From assembly GCA_031268525.1 (NCBI GenBank), contig JAIRXA010000085.1:1-34759 (forward strand): a DNA stretch of 34,759 nucleotides, in the 5' to 3' direction. This DNA is from Coriobacteriales bacterium. Lineage in GTDB: Bacteria > Actinomycetota > Coriobacteriia > Coriobacteriales > UBA8131. The notes beneath the pieces were generated by a model, which was not told the DNA's origin, made no database searches, and worked only from the letters and a program-made list of their open reading frames with translations. Of the stretch, positions 9,266 through 16,748 are shown piece by piece. The translations under genes and the position numbers were made by a program. Position 1 is the stretch's first letter. Each line of letters begins with the position of its first letter.

Positions 9266-9958
9266 ATGGGACATTGCGAACACGGATTGTCCGGCAGATG
9301 TGCTACGGCGGGTACAGACTGCTATCAGAGCGGTGCTGTGCTTTCAAAAGCGAATATGACACTCGCCGATTTTAACCGCATAGCCGAACAATGCGTAGGA
9401 CGGGTAAACCAGTTCGCCCTCGGCGGCAGAGGCGACCCCGATTTGCACGAGAACTTTGAGCAGGTATTGAAGATGTGCCGCGACAACAACATCGTCCCGA
9501 ACTACACCACATCCGGTTACAGGCTTTCTGATTCGGCGATAGCGGCAAGCAAGAAATACTGCGGAGCTGTGGCGGTCAGTTGGTATCGCACCGAATACAC
9601 CATCAACGCGATAGAACGGTTTTTGTCCGCCGACGTGAAGACCAACATCAGCTGCTACATAGATTCCGAGATGAGCATGTCGCCGTGCAGTTTCGACCGA
9701 AGCGGAAAGTATGCTGTTTCATTGAAAGACACGACTATAGCCGAAGTGTGGCAATCACCGCAGTTTGAGTGTTTCCGTGAGCATTTGCGAAACGCCTGCC
9801 CCCAATGCGAAAGCCGAAGTCTGTGTATGGGCGGCTGCCCGATTGTGCCGGAGATAGTATTGTGTGCAAATCATCCCCACCAGAACAAGCTGGCGATGCA
9901 CTGTGGGCAAGGTAGAAGTGGCGAGGTAGACGTGGCGTCTGAACCTGCCAAATTTTAG
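9266..9958 (+). pseudogene. Radical SAM/SPASM-like protein, probably internally deleted
   Basis: Central GRGDPDLHENFEQVLKMCRDNNIVPNYTTSGYRLSD followed by SPASM-like CYIDSEMSMSPCSFD...CPQCESRSLCMGGCPI; short for the family, with an abrupt junction at DVKTNIS/CYIDSE. Confidence 0.6.
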
Positions 9959-10000
9959 TGCTCATCGTCTCGTTCATCGTACGGCTCATCGACGTTGGCA

Positions 10001-11164
10001 TCACAAGGCCCTCCCCTGAGATGCAACTATCAGTCCATCAGCACTGTGGCCAGGGAATTCGAGGCCCTCATTGCTCATCAATCCGATCAGTTTTTCCAAT
10101 CGCGAGAAGATGCGGTGACTGGCCCTCAGGCGCTTGTCAACAAACTCTTGCCTGAGTGCTCGCTGCCCCGCGCGGGAAGGATTCATTACTTGAAGCAGCA
10201 TGGCCTCAACGTCAGCTTTCTCCAAAAGTATGATCTCCATGCTTTCCCTAACGCTGTTGAGGATTGAAACGCTACTCTGCGAGTCGCTCAACATCCTCAT
10301 TTGCCTCGACAGATACAGGCAGCGTCTTGTCAGCTCATTAAGGTCGACCATCGCTTTTGTGGACCATCGGGAAAAGTAATCCCGCTCATCGTACGGCTCA
10401 CTCAGCAGACTACAGTGCATGAGCTGAAGGGCTCTCTCAATCCATTTGTGATGCGAAGCCAAAAGAGCTGAGATGAGCTGCGTTTCTTTCACAACATCAA
10501 GCGAGTTCATCGCAACATGAAGCTGATAGTATTCAGCGAACTCTCCGGTAATGGCCGCTCTCCCAGAGGACTCCTCAAACACCCCGCCAGGCAGGAAATA
10601 CCATTTCTCCCAGTATGGCGGTATCCAGAAGCAGGTGCATTTTGACTGCTCGCTACAAAAGTGCAGCAGGTGACGGGATTGTTCCACAGAGGGTTGCAGA
10701 GCCTCGACAATCTCATCCGTCAGTCTCTCAATGCGCTCAAGCCTTATCTCCCTGACCTCGGCTTTCCTCGATCTACGCGTTTCTGCGTAGCGACAATATC
10801 TGGAAAAGGAACGCGTCCACGGAGCAACTGGCAAGCCAAGTGCGTGCAGGGATTCTCTTCTGACCAGTTCCGCTTCGGCCTCATCTGGGATACGTTGATA
10901 CGAGTTGGCATGAAGCTGCGAATGAGCGTATTCGTGTATCAGAATACCCAGAAGCTCCAGTGAGCAGCGCCTGTAACGCAGAAGGATCAAGGGCACGTCC
11001 TCTCTTGGACGAAAGCAACCCAGAGTCGACGAGCCAGTCTTCTTGTCCTTCGGAGCCTCTCCATTGAAATACGCCTTGATGCCGAAGTGCTCCTCCAGCG
11101 GTGCGATGTACAGCCGCCGGAATTCAGCGCGGGGCATGCTCCCGGTGGCAGGATATTCTTTCAT
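10001..11164 (-). CDS. ImmA/IrrE-like (M78-like) putative metallopeptidase with long helical C-terminus
   Basis: LELLGILIHEYAHSQLHANSYQRIPDEAEAELV: HExxH plus downstream Glu; 4-nt ATGA overlap with the upstream gene. Confidence 0.7.
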   Translation of the reverse strand: MKEYPATGSMPRAEFRRLYIAPLEEHFGIKAYFNGEAPKDKKTGSSTLGCFRPREDVPLILLRYRRCSLELLGILIHEYAHSQLHANSYQRIPDEAEAELVRRESLHALGLPVAPWTRSFSRYCRYAETRRSRKAEVREIRLERIERLTDEIVEALQPSVEQSRHLLHFCSEQSKCTCFWIPPYWEKWYFLPGGVFEESSGRAAITGEFAEYYQLHVAMNSLDVVKETQLISALLASHHKWIERALQLMHCSLLSEPYDERDYFSRWSTKAMVDLNELTRRCLYLSRQMRMLSDSQSSVSILNSVRESMEIILLEKADVEAMLLQVMNPSRAGQRALRQEFVDKRLRASHRIFSRLEKLIGLMSNEGLEFPGHSADGLIVASQGRAL

Positions 11165-11811
11165 AGCACCATCCCCTGTGTGATCTTGTCAACCGTGCCG
11201 TCGAGCGAGTACCTCAGTTCATACTTTTCGGCTTCAGAGATACTGAGGAGGAATAGCTTATCGGTAGTCGGCTCGCAGCCTGCAACTCCATATTCAGCGT
11301 TACCGTCATTTACGAAGGTTGAGGAGGCAATGATTGATTTCTCGTTAAAAGCAAAGCTTCCATCTATAAAGTCAGTGTTGAGCCATCTTCGCAGACTGCA
11401 GTCACTCCATGAGGCGTCTTCGATAGTATCATTATACTGACGGCTGCTGACATAATCTTGGGTAATAATGAGAGCTTTGCCTTCCCTGATGTCTAAAACT
11501 AACCAGTTATGTCCACCAAATCCAGATACAACTTCGCCTATAGATAGACCAGTAGGTATCCCAAGCACTTCTGAGTTTGTTGTTGATACGAGTGATGTTC
11601 CAGAAAAAGAACCTACTACATTCTCTTCCTGCTGTTCTGTGCCCAACGCGCTCCTCAGTAAAGCAACAGTGATTGCTACGGCTGCAAAAATCCCTATAAA
11701 AACGAGGATACGCCTGGCGTGAGAGTGTGCGGGTTTTGTCCTTGAGTGATTGCCACTGGCGGTTCTTTTGGTTCTGCTCTGTATGTCTGGTTTTACTTTG
11801 CCGTAAGCCAT
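11161..11811 (-). CDS. Single-TM protein with DUF6273-like domain
   Basis: TM segment ILVFIGIFAAVAITVALL; NWLVLDIREGKALIITQDYV..YNDT..ASWSDCSLRRWLNTDFIDGSFAFNEKSII..DKLFLLSISEAEKY. Confidence 0.7.
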   Translation of the reverse strand: MAYGKVKPDIQSRTKRTASGNHSRTKPAHSHARRILVFIGIFAAVAITVALLRSALGTEQQEENVVGSFSGTSLVSTTNSEVLGIPTGLSIGEVVSGFGGHNWLVLDIREGKALIITQDYVSSRQYNDTIEDASWSDCSLRRWLNTDFIDGSFAFNEKSIIASSTFVNDGNAEYGVAGCEPTTDKLFLLSISEAEKYELRYSLDGTVDKITQGMVL

Positions 11812-11949
11812 TGCCGTCCATTATCCTCTCGTCACGTTGGCATTGAGTCTTTACATAACTAGAGCCACAGCGTTGTCCATAGGTGCCACATGAGAGAGCT
11901 GCGAGGGACACCCTTATTGAGCAGGATGTCCCTCTCAGCTCATTCCCGC

Positions 11950-12042
11950 CTATACTGCTTCTCCGCAGCTCGGACATTCCTCGACACAACCCGCCTTGTC
12001 ATCGAACGTATAGCCGCAATGCGGGCATCTTACCTTTGCCAT
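11950..12042 (-). CDS. 30-aa zinc-ribbon miniprotein
   Basis: Manual translation MAKVRCPHCGYTFDDKAGCVEECPSCGEAV*; strong SD GGGAGGTGAGTTCATG; below the ORF-track length cutoff. Confidence 0.7.
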   Translation of the reverse strand: MAKVRCPHCGYTFDDKAGCVEECPSCGEAV

Positions 12043-12086
12043 GAACTCACCTCCCTCGTAATCATCACCTTTCCAATGCCTGCCGC

Positions 12087-12236
12087 CTATCGCTCGCGGC
12101 CGGTTCCCTTGCATCGCGGGCACTTACCGCTACCACTACAACCGCCGCACGGGCTGTTGAGATGAGTCCGCCCTGATCCCTTGCAACCCTGGCACTTACC
12201 TGACCCGCCGCATACCCAGCACTTCTCCTTAGACAT
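12087..12236 (-). CDS. 49-aa mini DnaJ-type cysteine-rich zinc-finger protein
   Basis: Manual translation MSKEKCWVCGGSGKCQGCKGSGRTHLNSPCGGCSGSGKCPRCKGTGRER*: four CxxCxGxG motifs; overlaps the end of the preceding CDS by 8 nt. Confidence 0.75.
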   Translation of the reverse strand: MSKEKCWVCGGSGKCQGCKGSGRTHLNSPCGGCSGSGKCPRCKGTGRER

Positions 12237-12396
12237 AACACACCTCCCTTCTTCTGGTCGTAGCCGTCAGAATGTCAAGCATGTGGTCGTACCAATAGTC
12301 TCCAGGCACCTTCTCAGTTTCCTGTATAGGCTCCTGCAGGAGAAACGCTTGATGGTTACGCCTGGGGATGTCGTACCTGTTGCTGTGTTCAGTCAT
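12229..12396 (-). CDS. 55-aa hypothetical protein
   Basis: MTEHSNRYDIPRRNHQAFLLQEPIQETEKVPGDYWYDHMLDILTATTRRREVCYV; AAGGAG SD upstream of ATG 12396, internal to the ORF-track 12229..12519. Confidence 0.6.
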   Translation of the reverse strand: MTEHSNRYDIPRRNHQAFLLQEPIQETEKVPGDYWYDHMLDILTATTRRREVCYV

Positions 12397-12496
12397 AGCT
12401 CCTTCTTTCTTCTGGGTGTATCTGACATCAATCATTAAACACGGCTGTAGCGAGGGGCCGGAATTCGTAATTACCGCATCCGAGAGCGCCGGGGCA

Positions 12497-13066
12497 TCAA
12501 TACAAGCTCCCGAGCACAAGAACAGAGACAGCTACAGAGACAGAGATCTTCAACAGCTTGCCAAGAAAGCACAGCGTAATAAAGCGCCAGAAACTCACCT
12601 TTAAGTAGCCCGAGGCAAACCCCACGATGTCGAAGAGAGGCAGAGGAATAGCTGCCATGGTAAAGATCACCCGTTGTCTCCCGCCCTTTAGCAGGTCGAT
12701 GAGCTTGCATAACACCTTGTTCTTGGGGGTCTCGATTTGCTTTACGTTTCTGCCAGCCATCCCCGCTAGGTAGCCCATCGTTTCGCCAAGCGTGCTTCCG
12801 GCTGCGCCCATCAGGGCTACGGCAACCGGGTTGAGGAAGGTTGCTGCGCTCATAACGACAGCAAGGCTGGGCGCAGGGGCAAATACTGTGGCATTACACA
12901 GAAAGCAAAGGGTTAATACACCGAAATAGCCCAAGCCTTCGAAGTAGGTCAGCCTATCTTGAAAGACATACGCGAGCACGGACCCAGCGACAATCAATAC
13001 GATGAACGCAATGTTGGCCGCAAGGAGCCATGGGTTTTTCCTGGGATTACCGGTAGCAACATCCAT
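12497..13066 (-). CDS. VTT-domain (DedA/TMEM64-like) membrane protein
   Basis: GAAGSTLGETMGYLAGMAGR and IFTMAAIPLPLFDIVGFASGYLKVSFWRFI in a multi-TM protein. Confidence 0.8.
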   Translation of the reverse strand: MDVATGNPRKNPWLLAANIAFIVLIVAGSVLAYVFQDRLTYFEGLGYFGVLTLCFLCNATVFAPAPSLAVVMSAATFLNPVAVALMGAAGSTLGETMGYLAGMAGRNVKQIETPKNKVLCKLIDLLKGGRQRVIFTMAAIPLPLFDIVGFASGYLKVSFWRFITLCFLGKLLKISVSVAVSVLVLGSLY

Positions 13067-13067
13067 G

Positions 13068-14708
13068 TCAGCCGCCGGACAGCACGCCGATAAGAATCGC
13101 CAAGATGACGACTATGCCGGCTATCATCACGGCGGCCGAGATAACCAACGCAAGCAGCAGCACTACAACCGCAGATGCAAAGGGGGCAACTACCGTCAGG
13201 AGCCCTGAGAGCCCGTAGTCCCTTAGCGCAGGCGGTCTTTGAGCGTATGCCAGTCCATATACAACTGGCAGGAGAAAGCAGGCAACGACCGACAGTATGG
13301 CGTAAACCGTTGTTGCCACAGGATCGGCAATACTCTTTCCCATAATGCCAATGAAAAGTTGGCGGACTACTGGCACAAAGTACAACGATGACAACACCGC
13401 CACTAAAAGGGAGCCGCCCATGGTGATACCCCAATATGCCTCCGGCCTTTCCCACCAGTCGGTTATCAGTGCTGGATTTTCCGCTTGCATGTTCTGTCTG
13501 GCAACCCGCCACAGCGAGCGTGGAGACTTAAGCAAAGATGGCCTGGCAACAACACCGCTGAAAGCGGTAGGGGTTGCAACCGTCGTCTTGTTTGTGGCTT
13601 GGTTTGCCGCAGGGTTTGGGGCGTGCAGGTTAATAGGTGGCTTGGGGATGAAGCTGCTAGCCTTGCTCTTGTGTCTCTTAAGCGCCGCGCAATGAGGGCA
13701 GCTGTTCAGGCCGTTGAAATAGTAATGATGCTTGTCTTTGCTGCACTGAACCCGGCAGGACTTCATGCTTCGTCCGAGCGCTTCGTGCCAGTCCGTGGCA
13801 TTAGGGCGCAGGGAGGGACTGCCGTAGCCTTTATCGAACGCAAGCGTGAACAACCTTGCTATGTCCGGATGAGTTTCACTCAGGCTGGGGGTGCGGGCAG
13901 CGAGTGGTTTGTATCCCGCTTTGAAACAGTATTCGTTGCGCTCGACGGAGTCGTTTGCCTTGCCAGGAGCGACTGATGATAGGCGCTTGCCTACCTGTAG
14001 GCCATTAAAGGGTGGTGTTCCGTTCATGGTGAGCAGGAAAATGTGCTCTGCCAGCGCAAATACATCGGTCTCTTTGGTGAAGGAGCTACCGGTTTTCCGG
14101 AACAGCTCCCCATACCCTCCTTTAAGCCCTTTGACCCTTGCCAGCAGTTCAGGCGCTACGAATCCGTCGTAGGCGACGGGGCAGGGGTAGGTGTGCCCTG
14201 TGGCATGGTCGGTGAACTGGAAAGAGTTGGTGTCCAGTATCGCCACCTCGCAGGTCTTGGGATTGACCCTGATATTATTGGGATTAAAGTCTCCAATCAC
14301 ATATTCGCTCGCATGCAGTCCAGCCACAGTGATGGCGATGTTGCGGCAGATTGTCAACCTGTAACGTAGGTCCAACGCCGCATACTTGTTGGGCGGATAG
14401 GGATGCAGCTCATTTATATCCACCCCTGATGCGAACTCCTTCATGGAAAAGCCTGCAAAGGAGCCGTTCTGGTGGTAAAACAGCTCCTGTGGCCAGGCCA
14501 AATGCTTAAGTATGCTTCCCGACGGCGGGCGTGTGATCATGTACCGAATCTTAGATTCGAGATCCGGTGCGAGGCTCTGTGGCTTGAATACTTTGGCAAG
14601 TACACCGCTCTGGCCCTTGATGCGGTGTATACAGGCCTCGCCTTCGCTGGCTATAGGTGGCTCAACAAGTTCGCATCTGCCTGAGCCGTTCTGGCTGAAC
14701 ACATGCAT
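13068..14708 (-). CDS. TerY-P/YegI-like protein kinase with C-terminal zinc ribbon and TM helices
   Basis: Catalytic region VIGDFNPNNIRVNPKTCEVAILDTNSFQF...VAPEL; zinc ribbon C-SKDKHHYYFNGLNSCPHC; several C-terminal TM helices. Confidence 0.85.
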   Translation of the reverse strand: MHVFSQNGSGRCELVEPPIASEGEACIHRIKGQSGVLAKVFKPQSLAPDLESKIRYMITRPPSGSILKHLAWPQELFYHQNGSFAGFSMKEFASGVDINELHPYPPNKYAALDLRYRLTICRNIAITVAGLHASEYVIGDFNPNNIRVNPKTCEVAILDTNSFQFTDHATGHTYPCPVAYDGFVAPELLARVKGLKGGYGELFRKTGSSFTKETDVFALAEHIFLLTMNGTPPFNGLQVGKRLSSVAPGKANDSVERNEYCFKAGYKPLAARTPSLSETHPDIARLFTLAFDKGYGSPSLRPNATDWHEALGRSMKSCRVQCSKDKHHYYFNGLNSCPHCAALKRHKSKASSFIPKPPINLHAPNPAANQATNKTTVATPTAFSGVVARPSLLKSPRSLWRVARQNMQAENPALITDWWERPEAYWGITMGGSLLVAVLSSLYFVPVVRQLFIGIMGKSIADPVATTVYAILSVVACFLLPVVYGLAYAQRPPALRDYGLSGLLTVVAPFASAVVVLLLALVISAAVMIAGIVVILAILIGVLSGG

Positions 14709-14726
14709 CTCGTACCTCCCGGGCCG

Positions 14727-15680
14727 TTACTCATGCGACTCAGGGTCTTCCAAGACCTGTGCCGCATCTTTGTTTTCATTGGGTAAGCTTGTTGGATGTG
14801 ATCCTGAATCGGTGCCTGTGACATCAGCATCATTCCAGCTCGGATACAGCTCGCAATCGTGCTTACGGTGCCACTCGCTCACCAGCCTCTTCCAGTCGGG
14901 TTCCCTGTAGTACGCATCCTCAAGACAGGTTGCCCTCGCGTCACCTACGATAACCACTACGGTTACGTCATCGTTGTTGGTTGCCTCGTCGGGCACCTGC
15001 TCGATAGAGCGTTTCACCCGGATGTTTCCCTCTTTGTTGGTGATGTTCAGCTTGTCAGCGGGGTAGTCTAAGAGGAAGCGTAGCGGTGGGATGTAAAGTC
15101 CGTCGCTGAAATCTTCAAGCAGCGGATTACAGACAAAGCCCAGAAAACCGTCGCTGGTCAGGAGAACCGATGACACCGGCTTTGGGTGTTTGCCAAAGAC
15201 CCACCAATCCTCGCCAAAGCTCAATGGGTATACACGCCCGTACTCGTCGTTTTGCTCTTCGGTGACCTTGGCATAGTGACCGTCTGCTTGCAGGGCGATG
15301 ATGCCACTGTCGCCAGACTGGCCGAAGTACAGGTCTTTGCCGATAAGCACGGCAGTGGCGAGGGTCGTGTCGCAGTCGCGTAGGTCGTATCCGCGCACTC
15401 TGGCAAGAAGTTCCACGGCTTCCCTGGCGCAACAATAGGCATCCTTGAGGGACTTGAACATCATCTCGATACTCGGCGTAGAGCCTTTGAGGTGCTCTGC
15501 CAGGAACACCATCGTTACAAATGAAGCCAGCTTCGACGCTTCGTCGGAGTGCGCCGCACTTCCCAGACCGTCGGCAACCACCCCAATGGCGATCCCATCA
15601 TCTGTAACGAACTCAGCGAGGCTGTCCTGGCATACGGGGTGGGAAGGACCGCCTTTGATCGCCTTGAATATGCGTGGCAT
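14727..15680 (-). CDS. PP2C-family protein phosphatase (TerY-P triad, YegK-like)
   Basis: GVVADGLGSAAHSDEASKLAS, FGQSGDSGIIALQADG, LLTSDGFLGF, NNDDVTVVVIVG; start MPRIFKAIKGG chosen for the GGAGG SD. Confidence 0.85.
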   Translation of the reverse strand: MPRIFKAIKGGPSHPVCQDSLAEFVTDDGIAIGVVADGLGSAAHSDEASKLASFVTMVFLAEHLKGSTPSIEMMFKSLKDAYCCAREAVELLARVRGYDLRDCDTTLATAVLIGKDLYFGQSGDSGIIALQADGHYAKVTEEQNDEYGRVYPLSFGEDWWVFGKHPKPVSSVLLTSDGFLGFVCNPLLEDFSDGLYIPPLRFLLDYPADKLNITNKEGNIRVKRSIEQVPDEATNNDDVTVVVIVGDARATCLEDAYYREPDWKRLVSEWHRKHDCELYPSWNDADVTGTDSGSHPTSLPNENKDAAQVLEDPESHE

Positions 15681-15690
15681 AGGAGCCCTC

Positions 15691-16422
15691 CTAATCGTTA
15701 AGCCAGTCGCAGGTGTCCTGCTCAAAGTTGTCCGGCTGTACTGCGGTCTTTACCTTGTCGCCAGGGCTAGACTCGGATACAGCGCGCATCGACTTATGTA
15801 CCCAATCGAATAATTTGGTAAAGTCATAGTCAGTCAGCCGCGTCACTTTCTCCCCAGCCAGCTTGTGAAGCGTCTCAGAACTGTAGCTGCCGCAGCCAAA
15901 TGCCAGCAGCTTCAGCTTGCCGTCCGCCTCCATCTGCCTCACAACCTCGGCGGCTTCGTCTACAGGCGTGTTGGGATAGCCGTCCGTAATGAGCAACACC
16001 CAAGGCTTATAGGGTCGGATGCCCTGACTGAGGTAACGGCGGTACTGGTTATCCACTTCGGTGAGGGCCGCCTTGACAGCCTTGTTCATTTCGGTGCTAC
16101 CCTCTGGTCGCAAGGTGTGATCAGCCATGGCAGTCACCGGCGCAAACGGCTGGATGTACTTGTTGGCATCGCTGAAGGTGATAATACCAACATCAAGCAC
16201 ACTGGCAGTCTTCGGGTCCTTGAGCATGTCGCGTTTGAATCGAGCAATTCCCTTGTTCAGCTCGTCGATCGGGGTACCAGACATAGACCCCGACACGTCC
16301 ACAAGTAGCATCAAGGCCTCGCGGTTCAGTGTCGACATCTCGATTGCCGTGCTTGGCCCGTCCCGAAAAAACCCGTCGTCGTGACTGTCGGAGCCTTGAT
16401 TTTTCCTGCCGAAAATAGACAT
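15691..16422 (-). CDS. vWA-domain protein, TerY/YegL-like
   Basis: MIDAS motif ALMLLVDVSGSMSGTPIDELNKGI, LLITDGYPNTPVDEA; SD AGAGGT. Confidence 0.9.
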   Translation of the reverse strand: MSIFGRKNQGSDSHDDGFFRDGPSTAIEMSTLNREALMLLVDVSGSMSGTPIDELNKGIARFKRDMLKDPKTASVLDVGIITFSDANKYIQPFAPVTAMADHTLRPEGSTEMNKAVKAALTEVDNQYRRYLSQGIRPYKPWVLLITDGYPNTPVDEAAEVVRQMEADGKLKLLAFGCGSYSSETLHKLAGEKVTRLTDYDFTKLFDWVHKSMRAVSESSPGDKVKTAVQPDNFEQDTCDWLND

Positions 16423-16478
16423 AGTGATACCTCTTTCTGTCTTGGTTGGTGGCGTCCCGTCACCTTGTCATTTCTCAT

Positions 16479-16493
16479 ACTGAAGCCTTCAGT
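16479..16493. promoter_or_regulatory. Palindrome ACTGAAG-C-CTTCAGT in the divergent intergenic region
   Basis: Perfect 7-bp arms around 1 nt, between divergent starts at 16422 and 16749. Confidence 0.4.
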
Positions 16494-16540
16494 GTATGTG
16501 TCGGAATTTTCAACTTGAGTATTCATGGCTCCACGAATTC

Positions 16541-16554
16541 GTTTCGGGCGAAAC
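16541..16554. promoter_or_regulatory. Palindrome GTTTCG-GG-CGAAAC in the divergent intergenic region
   Basis: Perfect 6-bp arms around 2 nt. Confidence 0.35.
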
Positions 16555-16748
16555 CGTAGGCCTATAAAGGACAGAGGAGTTCGATAGGGATTTCCATCAT
16601 CCGTTCGTGCATGCTCTGAGTGAGCTTGATTGAGTGTAACGTGCGTCGCCGACGACTATCGAGAATTCCGTTCACTCGTCCCGGGCAGATAAGCTTTTCT
16701 CATTTATTGATGGGCGTACTGCGCCCTGATTCGAGAAAGGTGAACGCA

